This document shows positions 1 to 10,160 of a stretch of DNA of 64,000 nucleotides, in pieces. Within the stretch, counting starts at the first letter, position 1, and the number at the start of each line of letters is the position of its first letter. The notes beneath the pieces were generated by a model. The model ran no database searches and had not been told where the DNA came from. It saw nothing but the letters and a program-made list of their open reading frames with translations. Source of the DNA: Nilaparvata lugens (Eukaryota; Arthropoda; Insecta; Hemiptera; Delphacidae); the NCBI RefSeq assembly GCF_014356525.2, contig NC_052510.1, positions 58,923,774 through 58,987,773 on the forward strand, in the 5' to 3' direction. Position numbers and translations under genes: made by a program.

Positions 1-924
1 ATGATAGATATTTGTAGGTTAGATTGGTTGATATTCGTTTAATCGAGTTGTCGATATCACTTAAATCGATGTATCGAAGCAGAATGACCAGTATATGGAT
101 GGGACAGATTGAAAAAGTTAATTTGCTCAACAGAGGGTTTGTCGGTCTACAAAGGTAGCCGAAGTAAGGGATCTGAGACTCTAACTTAATATGGTAGGTG
201 GCTGTAATATAGTGAGGTGGAATTAAATTCACTTTAATAATAAAATACAGTTCAACTCGAATCTGCTGAAAATAAATCCTGTTGTCACTATGATCAGACA
301 GAGATAGTAACTTTGGAGTGAACCTTTTCTCCAAATGATGACCAATATATCCAGAATCCAATACTTGTGCCGTAATTTGGAAAGATATTAGACCGCATGA
401 AACAACAGGTAGAATGGCAAATCCATGCGAACCAGGTCTCTGATAAATACTGAGAAACTATCTGTCCACATGGATAAGGATTCAAAATTCAATGATTTGA
501 CATGCTTCCTGACTGATTTAAATAGTAAAGAAGCTGGTTCTAGAAATTAGATTTTGCAATCATGATTTCTTTCAGAAGGAAAGTCCAAAATATATTAATG
601 TTAGTGTCAGTGTGTGGTGTCCTCTCTATTCTGACAGTCTCTCAGATGGAAAGTCCCAAATGTGTTAGTGTCATCTTTATTCGGACAGCTGCTAGGATAA
701 CAAGCTGACAGAGACCGGATTTGGAAATCTAGCGCATACAAAAGGAAACGTTTATACCATTTCAGGTGACGTTGTTTAACTTTGAAATTTCCTTATGTCA
801 ATTTTGTTCCAATGCTCATTATTACGTAATTTATTTACTAACATATTTGAGAAGTTACATGGAACGGTTGATTAACGAAATTGAGTTGACAGCTCTGACT
901 CTCAATTCTCCAACATTTTCATAT
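1..924. other. No gene seen; short imperfect tandem repeat
   Basis: No reading frame here resembles a known protein. The only structure I see is an imperfect direct repeat of about 75 bases between roughly 588 and 720. Each copy starts with GGAAAGTCC and continues through GTTAGTGTCA to a CTGACAG or CGGACAG motif. Confidence 0.5.
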
Positions 925-1200
925 CATATTGAATGAAAAAGACTAAGAAATTGTCAAAAAACCACTGATTTGTTGATAATTAGAAAGACCGGTTTCGGTT
1001 ATTACACCATTGTCAATCTCTGATAAACTGTTATCAACTAAGTATAAACTGTTATCAGAGATTGACAATGGTGTAATAACCGAAACCGGTCTTTCCAATT
1101 ATCAATAAATCAGTGGTTTTTTGACAATTTCTTAGTCTTTTTCATTCAATATGAATAATCACCACAATATCAACTTCTCAACTACACAAAAAGGGGAAAA
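925..1200. mobile_element. Family C fold-back MITE (copy C1)
   Basis: The two arms, about 925-1035 and 1044-1153, are nearly perfect reverse complements. They run outward-in through GACTAAGAAATTGTC, the CACTGATTT block and GACCGGTTTCGGTTATTAC, leaving a loop of only about 9 bases. On the right the family continues to CTCAACTACACAAAAAG; the other copies show this is the element end. It has no coding capacity. The near-perfect arms suggest either recent insertion or arm homogenisation. Related copies lie near 10780, 15252-15470, 36340, 39330-39622 and 62285. Confidence 0.8.
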
Positions 1201-2189
1201 AATTTCATATCAGAATAGTGTTTCAACTTGTTTTTTTAAGGATTTTTTTTTAGATAATTTTCAACTCAAACATAATTATCTCATGCGAGTAGCCTATCGT
1301 ATAGATACTGCATTCAGGATCAAATGTAATGATCGTATTGTTATATTATCAGAGAAAAGATATGATATTTGATATAGATAAAAATAAAGACTTGAAAATG
1401 GCATTGGCAGCCGAAACATGTAGTGCTAAAATAATTGGGTACTTGGATTAATATTTTTATTCATATTGAAAGTAGCCCTAAAGGAAAAATACGATATTTT
1501 ATTTCTATGCTATCATCATGTTGTAATGAAATCATAAGCTTAGGCTATCACAGGAATTCATGAGTTTATGAGAAATATTATTTATACTTCGAAATCATAG
1601 AGAATCCTCCAATTTTTTTCAAATCTTCACTTATTAGAATCGCTAGTATGCGTTGTTTCTATGAAGTAGCCCGATTATTTAAAATACTATGAAGTATTTA
1701 GCCCTGTGGAAATAGATAGAATATATTCACTCCATTAACATTCATTCGCAGGACAATTCAGTAATTTGATTGATTTAATTTGTGATTGAAACAGTTCCCT
1801 TTTTGCACTTTCTTGAATTATAACTTGGGATTTCAATTTCAATTTATTTATTTCAATACACATTTCATTGAATACAAAATTCTTATATATTATATCACAT
1901 CATAATATCATTCTATTCATATATATTTATTATCATTTGGATATAACAGTAAAGCTTGCCTTGCGAAGGGCAATCTTACACAATCAGGAAGCAAGGGAAG
2001 GTTGGACTTTTTCCCTAAAAAAATGGATTTTTAATATTAAGTCTTCATACTGCAGTAACAAAAGCCTTCATCAATCTACTGGAGATGGACTTTATAATGG
2101 TCTACAGTTAACCTATTTCAGATTATGTTTTATCATTGAGAAACAATAGCATACATAAGTTTATGTTGTTTCTCTAAGGTGTTATGTAA
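1201..2189. other. No gene seen; AT-rich
   Basis: AT-rich sequence with no recognisable product. A 93-residue open frame at 1868-2149 has no motif. The T/A-rich TTTATTTATTTCAA stretch near 1842 resembles the reversed tail of a retroposon, but no body is attached to it. Confidence 0.4.
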
Positions 2190-2240
2190 ATTTGGGAGGG
2201 GAATAGCACAAGGTTACCTTATTTTTGTCTCTCCCGATTA
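2190..2240 (+). repeat. Family N-type 3' hairpin, interrupted by family A
   Basis: GGGAGGGG at 2197 pairs with CTCTCCC at about 2228, across a loop carrying CACAAGGTTACC. The same arrangement recurs at 52396-52490, where it is followed by an AATAAA-type tail. Here a family A element begins directly after the hairpin, which suggests that family A inserted into an older retroposon 3' end. Confidence 0.5.
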
Positions 2241-2303
2241 TTACTTTCCTTGCCCTATTACCATAGGTAAGGAAAGTATTGCTGTCCAAAAAAACTCAAG
2301 GTA

Positions 2304-2787
2304 GTCTCATTTCTGTGAAAATTTCAGGAGCTCCGTAATATTCAGGAGAAAAATGGCGGATAATGACTAAAAACCATGTTTTTCACGGTTTTCTCGAAAA
2401 CGGCTCTAATGATTTTCTTCAAATTTATACCATGGATAGCTATCCATAAGCCCTATCAACTGACATGAGTCTCATTTCTGTGAAAATTTAAGGAGCTCCG
2501 TAATATTCTTGAGAAAAATGGCGGATAATTACTAAAAAACCATGTTTTTCACGGTTTTCTCGAAAACAGCTCTAACGATTCTCTTCAAATTTATACCATG
2601 GATAAGCCCTATCAACTGACATGAGTCTCATTTCTGGGAAAATTGCAGGAGCTCCGTAAAATTCTTGAGAAAAATGACAGTTACTAAAAAAACATGTTTT
2701 TCACGATTTTCTCAAAAACGGCTCTAACGATTTTTTTAAAAATTCATACCCTGTATAGTTATTTATCATCTCTATCAACTGGCATGA
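2304..2787 (-). repeat. Three tandem copies of the family A internal module
   Basis: Three consecutive units of about 165, 165 and 154 bases start at GTCTCATTTCTG (2304 and 2469) and at 2634. Each carries GGAGCTCCGTAA, AAAATGRCRG, CATGTTTTTCACG and a Ser-codon-like AACGATT block in the same order. Other family A copies have one unit (40087-40970) or two (58573-59465), so module number varies by subtype. Confidence 0.8.
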
Positions 2788-2886
2788 GTCTTATCCCTGG
2801 GAAACTAATGAGGGGTCCACCCCATCCTTCAGAAATAGACTTTGTAACCTCCTTCTCGTGCATGAGGTAGGTAAAGCAGTTTATAA

Positions 2887-3052
2887 AGGTGCGTACAGAT
2901 TTACGCGCCACGAACATGAGCAATTCACTTTTAAATCAGCTGATTCCAAGCTTTTTATATCTGAATCTTACCGTTTCTGTGGAAATACAGATATAATCAG
3001 CTGATTAAAAGTGAATTGCTCAAGTTCGCGGCGCGTAAATCTGTACGCACCT
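2887..3052. mobile_element. Family D Harbinger-type MITE (D1), nested in A1
   Basis: The 166-bp element starts AGGTGCGTACAGATTTACG and ends with its reverse complement CGTAAATCTGTACGCACCT. It is flanked by TAA at 2884-2886 and at 3053-3055. The paralogous family A copy at 58573-59465 lacks it at the matching point, which gives an empty site. A 3-bp TAA/TTA duplication with such TIRs is characteristic of PIF/Harbinger elements. The AGCAATTCAC blocks are also inverted inside, so the unit can fold back. Confidence 0.85.
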
Positions 3053-3322
3053 TAAAAAGAACATAGTCATAGTCAAGATATTTCATGTGTAGAACAGCTG
3101 TTTTGACGACATTCAAAAAAATCATCGAATTTCGCAATTTACACAAAGGAAAAAGTACTCTGAAAACAATTATTATAATATACACATATACAGTAGTCTG
3201 ATCGTAGTTGCAGATATGTTGCCGCCAATCGTCATTATGTTATTCCCCTAAATTATTCTCGTTTGAGAATGAGGCTTGCAGTTCAATGAGCAATGAAAGT
3301 TGTGTGAGTGTACCACACCAGT

Positions 3323-4071
3323 TTTTTTTTATAATGTGCTTATTTCATAAATTAAAAAAGAATAGAGTTTTTAATGACATATAGTTGGCATGTCATATGC
3401 TATATGCTACATGACATATGCTATGGCATGTCATTTGCTATAATTATGATAGGGCACTGGACATACTTGCCACTGTAGCTTATGATCAATATCAATCAGG
3501 CGGATTGGACTCCTCTGGAATCAGAAAGTCAAGCACATTCTGTGATACAGTAGTCAAAGAAAGGCTTCTGATTCCCTCTTATACTTCCTTCCAGTGAAGA
3601 CTTCTCTTCACAAACAAAAAGCAAGACAGAGATAATAGGAACCAGTCATTAGAAGTGGAAATGCCGTGACGCACCTCCTATTTCCGTTTCACTACGGAAG
3701 TTTCCGTTCTTTGTTTCAGACGCCATTTTCAATTGAAATGGAGTCCATCTACCAATAACATTCGACCACTGGAACCACCTTTTATTTGAGTTTAGTATAA
3801 GGAGAACGCTCAAAGTCCGAGGATCTTTGTAGAAGCTGCTTCTAGAATATTCTAGAATAAGAACTATTTAGAACTATGAGCTATGAACTATAATAAGTTA
3901 TTTTAGAACTATGAGTTGTCAATTCCGAAATGACAGAAGTAATCTTTCCTTCCTACTTCTAAAATTTAGAAGTAGAAAATACTGGATACTGTAATTACCT
4001 CTATATAATAGATACTATACTAGAATAGGAATAATATTTGGAATTTGATGTTGCGAGGTATGATTGCGGTA
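3323..4071. other. No gene seen; local palindromic repeats
   Basis: No coding motif. At 3385-3440 the words CATGTCATATGCTA and ATATGCTATGGCATGTCAT alternate as short inverted and direct repeats. At 3835-3915 TTCTAGAATATTCTAGAA and repeated AGAACTATGAGCTATGAACTAT words form another local low-complexity patch. Confidence 0.4.
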
Positions 4072-4457
4072 TTAGGCTAGGCACACACCAGTTAGTCAAG
4101 ACAAGACAAGACATGATCAGACACGTTCAGTCACAATACTTCACATAGTTGCTTATGACGCAACTCTCACTGATTAGTCATTGCAATTAGACATGTCTTC
4201 ATAAGGCTAGGCGCACACCAGTTAGTCAAGACAAGACAAGACATGATCAGACACGTTTAGTCACAATACTTCACATTGTTGCTTATGACGCAACTCTCAC
4301 TGATTAGTCATTGCAATTAGACATGTCTTCATAAGCAACTATGTGAAGTATTGTGACTGAACGTGTCTGATCATGTCTTGTCTTGTCTTGACTAACTGGT
4401 GTGCGTGACTAAACTTGACTAGTCTTGTCTTGACTAATCAGTGTATGACCAGCCTAA
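4072..4457. mobile_element. Fold-back element with duplicated left arm
   Basis: The element begins TTAGGCTAGGCACACACCAG and ends with AGCCTAA, so its termini are inverted. A unit of about 131 bases occurs twice head to tail (4074-4204 and 4205-4335), carrying AGTCAAGACAAGACAAGACATG. The arm then returns in inverted orientation from 4336. It is a non-coding MITE that has gained a tandem copy of one arm. Confidence 0.7.
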
Positions 4458-4482
4458 GAGTTGATATGAGTAATTGCCATGT

Positions 4483-4590
4483 TTATTCATTTATTTCATT
4501 GACAATCACAAATCATTATTTCAATATAATATGATTGGGAGAAGACATCAGGCATAGCCCAAAACTGTCTTTCTTCAAAATTTTGATGAA
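4483..4590 (-). mobile_element. Family N retroposon 3' end (N1)
   Basis: Read on the - strand, GAAGAAAGACAGTTTTGGGC leads through a loop to CCTGATGTCTTCTCCCAATC. An A-rich tail follows, seen here as TTTATTCATTTATTTCA at the left. The stem and the ACAGTTTTGGGC loop word recur in many copies in this window. It is probably the 3' end of a LINE or SINE. Confidence 0.6.
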
Positions 4591-4816
4591 TAAAAGTTCC
4601 GAAGAAAGAATGAGTCTATCATTTCACTTTTCACTATGAAAAGTCCAATTCTTTTACTTCAAAACTAATAACTAAACTAAAAATGTAAAATGTTGATATT
4701 TAAAAACTAATTAAAAACAAAAATATTTCACTCAAATCTCTACCAACTGGAAATTGTTGAGTAATTTTGGAAAATTTTGAGCCAGAAAAGAAACACAACT
4801 TCACTATTAAACTGCC

Positions 4817-5012
4817 TTTACACCAAAGTTAATAACAAAATGTTAATAACTTGATCCTTATAGTTTCTATTAGATTGAACATATCTTATCATACACTCAT
4901 GATGTACATAATATTCTATACATACAAATTATGTGTTTGTCAAGTCCCGTTCAATCTAATAGAATCTACAAGGATTAAGTTATTAACATTTTGTTATTAA
5001 CTTTGGTGTTAT
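4817..5012. mobile_element. Short fold-back MITE
   Basis: About 196 bp with inverted ends TTTACACCAAAGTTAATAAC and its complement at 4991-5012. The arms continue through TTAATAACTTGATCCTTATAG and TCTATTAGATTGAAC. It has no coding capacity. The end word CACACCAAAGTTGACAAC at 35999-36194 looks like a diverged relative. Confidence 0.7.
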
Positions 5013-5610
5013 TAGGGTTTATAATCTTGAAATCCCAATCTTGTAATATCCACTACTACTTCGGCCTATTTTTATTGAATAAATTGAAATTGTTTCCATA
5101 TTTTTATATTTTAAATGGTTCATTATATTTCATAATTGCTCCGAATAACTCAATCAATAATTAATAGTATTAATAGGCCTGAGGTAAGACATGTGATGAT
5201 GATGGAATATGTAGGAAAATTTGGCAAAATATATATATTATTGATCAACTCACTGATATATATAGTCCTCATAAAACCGGTCGACACGATACGACAACGA
5301 CATATAATATGTGTTATCTCTCCTTCACATATGAAGCACGTTCAGTTCTCAGCACATCATCATACGGCACGATCTGACACATACCTCCCAAACGATAAGA
5401 TTTTCCTTCACCGCACTTCCGAGATGTGACGTCACACTCAATTGCCAAATTAAGGAAGGGAATAGGATAGATGGTGAATGGAATTTGATATTTTATTTTA
5501 TTTCGAATAACTTTAATTTTTTGATAATTTGGAAAATATTATCATCTGTAGAATATTTTTGTTTTTGGCCGATCAATCTATCAGCTGTATGGAGGAGCGC
5601 TCTCTGTTAA
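5013..5610. other. No gene seen; possible retroposon tail
   Basis: AT-rich. TATTTTTATTGAATAAATTG near 5068 resembles a retroposon 3' tail. The 97-residue frame at 5136-5429 has no motif and I do not call it. At 5281-5425 the sequence is less repetitive and rich in CRCA words, of unknown meaning. Confidence 0.35.
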
Positions 5611-6098
5611 ACTTTGAAAAACATTGAAAAACATCGAAAAACATAGAAAAACATAGAAAAAACATTGAAAACATTGAAAAAAAATTGAAAAACATCGAAA
5701 AACATTGAAAAACATCGAAAAACATTGAGAAACATTAGAAAAACATTGGAATACATTGAAAAACAGTGAAAAAAACATTGAAAAACATTGGAAAACATTG
5801 AAAAACATTGAAAAAACATTGAAATACATTGAAAAACATTGGAAAACATTGAAAAACATTGAAAAACATCGAGAAACATCGAAAAAACCTTGAAAAACAC
5901 TGAAAAAACATTGAAAAACATCGAAAAACATTGAAAAACATCGAAAAACATTGAAAAACATTAGAAAAACATTGAAATACATTGAAATACATTGAAAAAC
6001 AGTGAAAAAACATTGAAAAACATTGGAAAACATTGAAAAACATCGAAAAAAGATTGAAAAACTTTGAAAAACATCGAATAACATTGAAAAACATTGAA
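5611..6098. repeat. 11-bp minisatellite array, about 45 units
   Basis: Nearly 490 bases built from an 11-base unit, AAACATTGAAA, with variants ATCG, ATAG, one-base length changes and occasional ATTAG or ATTGG. Eleven is not a multiple of three, so all three - strand frames stay open and encode the same Phe-rich 11-residue periodic peptide (CFSMFFNVFQ...). Those frames are by-products, not genes. Higher-order periodicity is suggested by recurrence of ATTAG and CAGTG units near 5740-5770 and 5960-6010. Confidence 0.9.
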
Positions 6099-6273
6099 CT
6101 CAGAGATTGGCGCCTACTTTCAAAATTCTTTCGATTTAGGCTGTTTCTATTTTTATTGGAAAATATGCCGTGACAGTGTCAACGCAGCTTTAGCACAGCT
6201 AATGTTATTCACTTGGATTGTCAGCATTTCGATACAAATTCGTGAATAACATCAAATCCTGAAACAATTCTGT

Positions 6274-6492
6274 TATAGTGAGTTCCACGTTATTATGGCA
6301 GTGAATAAAGATAGGAGAACAGCGTTGTCGATTCTCTGCCTTGATTAATTATATTTCTGCACTGTCAAAAACAGATTTGGCATCGTTGCGGAGCTAGAAA
6401 AGGATAGTACTACCTGCTTTGGCGAATGATAGCCAAGGATAGCAACATCAAAGTTAATCAAATACTGTCATTATAACGTGGACCACACTATA
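6274..6492 (+). mobile_element. Family L MITE, 219 bp (L1)
   Basis: The ends TATAGTGAGTTCCACGTTAT and ATAACGTGGACCACACTATA are inverted. The reverse complement of 46741-46959 aligns along its whole length with the same total of 219 bases, sharing CACTGTCAAAAACA, CTAGAAAAGGAT and CAAATACTGTCATTATAACG. TA at both edges is compatible with a Tc1/mariner-type element, but this is inferred from the ends alone. Confidence 0.85.
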
Positions 6493-7305
6493 GTTCTGCA
6501 TGCATGAATATGCGCCTTCCAGAGCGAAATTCATTTCGAATACTAAAACTCATCACATAATAATGTAGCTTATTCATTTCCAAAACAAATCATACTCCTC
6601 AACTGAATAAAAAACTAGCGGTGAACATATTTAGTTTGTATACCAACACTCAAGCCCGGCTATTAGTTATTTCAGTTGAAAGAGAACGGGTCGGATTAGC
6701 CTATGCAAGTGGGTGAATAATAAATGAGATACGCTTACTCATTGACTCTCCATGCCTAACCAGGTTAAAGGTCAGAAGTAACCTTGGCTTGCTATTATCA
6801 CACATGTGAGTTATAAGTCCAAGTCATGGTCAGTCGTTCATTGTCGATATTATCAATAAGTTATAATAATGTGATATATTACATCATACTAGGTATATTT
6901 TATTGATAATAATCATCTAATCTCATCTAATATTCATCTAATATAATCTTATGTTCTCCTGACCAAAAACTACACAACATCTAAAAGAAATTGGAAATAT
7001 ACAGTGTATATCTAGGCATTTGGGACTCATGAGCTATATATTTGTAGTGTATCTGCCATACGCTAAATAAATAAATCTAATATTCATATTTAATGTGATG
7101 AACCAGAAAATACTTAGCATTAAAAATTCAAATGATAGACATCAATATTTGATAACTCCATTTGTAACTTGTTCTCAAGCTAAGTTTGCATAGCTGGTGT
7201 TCACGCTTTATCTCTATTGAGTGCGATCATATTATAAATAATTTGTAATTTGTTGTTGTATGAATGCAAGATTCTCTACTTCATTTCACATTCAGTATCA
7301 TTTTC
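6493..7305. other. No gene seen
   Basis: AT-rich sequence without coding motifs. GCTAAATAAATAAATC at about 7060 resembles a retroposon tail. A block at 7190-7260 (GCTGGTGTTCACGCTTTATC, GAGTGCGATCAT) matches 9560-9640, so this is an unnamed dispersed repeat of at least 70 bases. Confidence 0.4.
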
Positions 7306-8100
7306 ACTTACCTTGCCCTATTACCATAGGTAAGGAAGTATTGCTTTCCGAGAGAAATTAAGGTACCCCAATTTATAAATTTCTATACGTTCAAGGTCCC
7401 CTGAGTCCAAAAATGTGTTTTTTTGGGTATTGGTCTGTATGAGTGTATGTGTGTCTGTGTACACGATATCTCATCTCTCAATTAACGGAATGACTTGAAA
7501 TTTGAAACTTAGGGTCCATACAATATAAGGATCTGACTAGAACAATTTCGATCGAATGCAATTCAAGATGGCGGCTAAAATGGCGAAAATGTTGTCAAAA
7601 ACAGGGTTTTTCGCGATTTTCACGGAAACAGCTACAACGTTCTTGATCAAATTTATACCTGAAATAGTCATTGATGAGCTCTATCAACTGCCACAAGTCC
7701 CATATCTGTGAAAACTTCAGGAGTGGGGCTCCTCATCTATGCAAAGTTTGATTTCGGATTCCCAATTATTAGGCTTCAGATTCAATGTAAACCAAAAAAT
7801 GCAAGTGGGAAAGATTGAGCATGAAAATCTCTTCAATTAATGTTAAGTAACATTTTCATCTAAAATTGAAAGTAAGCTTGAAATTTGAGAAAATGTGGAT
7901 TATTCAATTGCAAACTGTTGGCAACTGTTCATTCTATTAAGTCATTCACTATGAAGAGATAGCAGATAACGTGTGTATATAGCGTTATTGTCCTGTCACC
8001 AGCTGCTTTGAATAGTAAACTAGTATACGCGGGTACACTAGCGTCAGGTGATACATTTTCATAATGGCAAGGAAAGTTGTGTGAGGGCGCCACACCAGAT
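7306..8100 (-). mobile_element. Family A element, one-module subtype (A2)
   Basis: Starts at CTTACCTTGCCCTATTACC, the terminal hairpin, and ends at GCGCCACACCAG. The internal order matches 40087-40970 and 43591-44481: the GACTCAGGGGACC-type block, a short TG-rich tract, ACACGATATCTCATCTC, the ATGGCGGCTAAAATGGCG block, the GGAGCTCC block, and GATAGCAG near the far end. The TG tract here is short and interrupted. No product is encoded. Confidence 0.8.
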
Positions 8101-8170
8101 TTTTTACCTAAAATTTCAGGTTTTTTAGGTATTTTCATAGGTTTTAGGTATTTCAGGTTTTATTTAGGCA

Positions 8171-8511
8171 TTTTCACTTAAAATTTAAAATAAGATCGAG
8201 ATTCCAGAGAATGTGATTATTCGATTCCAAATGTTGATTCTATTATATCATTCACTATGAAGAGATAGCAGACCTCGTGTGAGTCTCCAGCGTTAATTTC
8301 CTATCACCATCTAGCTGAGACCTTTGAATAGTGTGATCGATGCACATTTGCGACGCTAGCCAGTCGCGTTTTTACGAGTGGAGCGACTTTCTGCCGGCAG
8401 CCGATTTCAGTTCGCCCCGGGGTCGTAGACTTGAGATCCGCGTGAACACTAGCTTCAGGTGATCTACTTTCATAACGGCAAGGAAATTTGTATGTGTGCG
8501 CCACACCAGAT
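8171..8511 (-). mobile_element. Partial family A copy with a GC-rich insert (A3)
   Basis: Only the end nearest CCACACCAGA is present. Compared with 7306-8100 and 43591-44481, about 92 GC-rich bases (near 8333-8424) interrupt it between TTTGAATAGT and GTAGACTTGAGAT. The insert includes GCGACGCTAGCCAGTCGC, which can fold, and CGCCCCGGGG. I do not recognise the insert and see only a possible 2-3 base duplication at its edges. Confidence 0.7.
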
Positions 8512-8904
8512 TTTCATTGTAGTTTAGCGGGTTTTCAGTACTTTTCTCATAAAGCAACTATTTGAATTGATATTTTTATTTATTTACAATGCAAATGACA
8601 CTAATGTAATAACATGAAAGATAAAATAATAAGGTAGTCCTTGTGCTATTTTTCTTCCAAATTTATAGGTGACAAAGTCCAAGATAAGGTTAGAATTCCA
8701 CTTGTACAATTTTTATAAAATTTTAGTCCAAAATAAACATTAGAACTATTAATTTTGAATTTGGATGGCTTAGATTTATAAATTAATTCGAAATATTCCA
8801 CTCAATTACCACTTGTAACGAATAATATTGAGTTATTTAAGAAAATAACTGTAAATTTTTGTGATCTTTATAAAAGTGTTTTCATAACCTCATTTGGACT
8901 ATTT

Positions 8905-9020
8905 TTATCAAAATTAGGGAGAGGAACAGTTTTGGGTTCATCCTGTTGATTCTCTCCCAATCATTAATTTGATGTTGTTATTAAGGAATGTAATAAATGT
9001 AAATGTAAATGTAAAATTTG
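8905..9020 (+). mobile_element. Family N retroposon 3' end (N2)
   Basis: GGGAGAGGAACAG at 8917 pairs with CTGTTGATTCTCTCCC at about 8943-8958 across the loop TTTTGGGTTCATC. A tail of AATGTAAATGTAAATG repeats follows. The stem sequence differs from copy N4 at 12080 but remains pairable. Confidence 0.65.
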
Positions 9021-9254
9021 TAACTATTCAAAAAAACACAAACTCGTAAACACTAAAGCTCAGCTGTTTGACTATTTTCTCCGTAGAATGACTTTAAACT
9101 ATGTTTTAGAGCTTCATTAACCAAGCATTGAAAGTCTTCTCCGGAAATCTGCAGTGATCAAACCAAGTTCCATGTGCTCCATTCCACCACAGTGCTCCTG
9201 TTGTGTGAGAGTGCCACACCAGATTTTCATTGTAGTTTAGCGGTTTTCCGTACT

Positions 9255-9360
9255 TCATCTCATTAATTTATTTATTTATCACATTGTGAACAAATACTTA
9301 ACATGAGGAAAGGCACAACAGGCTCATGCCCAAAACTGTCCCATTTCTTATTCATACTTT
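9255..9360 (-). mobile_element. Family N retroposon 3' end (N3)
   Basis: On the - strand, GGGACAGTTTTGGGCATGAGCC leads to CTGTTGTGCCTTTCC and then to a TAAATAAATAAATT tail, seen at 9260-9275. The same loop word as N1, N2 and N4 identifies the family. Confidence 0.55.
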
Positions 9361-9575
9361 ACTGTCCAAATCAAAATGTTGGTTATGTCACTTTCACTTT
9401 TCAAAATACAATAAATTCACGCTCTTCAATACTCAGAATACTCAATAAGCAAGTATTTGCTCCAGGAATTGAAAGTTACTCAAAAATATGATTCAAAACT
9501 TCATCAAGCAAGAATTCAAAAACTTCCCCGGAAATCTGCAGTGATCACACGAAATCCCACAGTGCTCCCTATGAG

Positions 9576-9889
9576 TTTGCAAAGCCGGTGTACCCACTTT
9601 ATCTCTATCGAGTGCGATCATACACAATTTGTAACCGATCAGTCACGTGTGCCGAACAGTTGACAATGATTGAACGGCGATGATCGTTCGGCTACGATTC
9701 AGACGGCACCAAAATCCATGCATTATAATAATGCTGATGTGAAAATGGCGAAGCCCATCCATCTACATATGCGGTCTTTCAGCTATGGATGCCGGGAAGG
9801 AGTGTACAGTATTTGCCAAGCATTCGCACATGCCTCTCAGATGAATAGTGGGGCTCCCTCTACAACAAGTCAGAGTTAAAGCATATCAC
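9576..9889. other. Low-repeat stretch, no gene called
   Basis: More GC-balanced than its surroundings. 9560-9640 matches 7190-7260. Open frames at 9670-9879 show no domain and no upstream signal, so no gene is called. Confidence 0.3.
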
Positions 9890-10160
9890 TTTAAAATGTC
9901 AGTATTTCTCTTACATAACACCGATGCTTCATAGTTTGAACAGTGCTGCCACTTTGAAATAAGTCTGAGTTGAAGCTATGTTGGGACTCACTATGAAATG
10001 TCAGTATTTCTCTCAGATAAGTCCAATCCTTGTGAGTTTGAACAGTGCTGTCAGAGTTGGAGCTATGTTGGGACTCACTATAAAATGTCAGTATTTCTCT
10101 CAGATAACTCCAACTCTTGTGAGTTTGAATAGTGCTGCCAGAATGAGATGAGTCTCAAAG
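9890..10160. repeat. Three tandem units of about 90-100 bp
   Basis: ATGTCAGTATTTCTC recurs near 9896, 9998 and 10085. GAGTTTGAACAGTGCTG and GAAGCTATGTTGGGACTCACTAT recur in step with it. Spacing is about 102 and 87 bases. A similar set of words in reverse orientation occurs at 16248-16495, which may be a distant copy of the same satellite. Confidence 0.75.

Larger units (their letters stand above)
2241..3322 (-). mobile_element. Family A element, three-module subtype (A1)
   Basis: Read on the - strand the element starts with CTGGTGTGGTACACTCACAC near 3321 and ends with GGCAAGGAAAGTAA near 2241. Both ends can fold: GTGTG/CACAC at one end, and CTTTCCTT...AAGGAAAG with an inner CTAT/ATAG at the other. 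It belongs to the same subtype as 58573-59465, sharing the block CTCACGCACGAGAAGGAGG. It differs in having three internal modules and a family D MITE inserted inside it. It encodes no protein. I cannot assign the superfamily. Confidence 0.75.
8512..9575. repeat. Degenerate tandem duplication following family A ends
   Basis: The stretch after the family A end at 8511 (TTTTCATTGTAGTTTAGCGG) recurs at 9218 after another family A terminus at about 9197-9217. Near the far side of each copy lies CCGGAAATCTGCAGTGATCA (9140 and 9524), followed by CACAGTGCTCC. This gives two diverged units of unequal length, each containing a family N hairpin in opposite orientation. Confidence 0.55.

Noticed and set aside
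5581..6094. Phe-rich frames up to 167 residues
   Set aside because: Produced by the 11-bp minisatellite in all three frames of the - strand.
5611..6098. CRISPR-like array
   Set aside because: Units are contiguous 11-mers with no unique spacers, and the window is eukaryotic in character.
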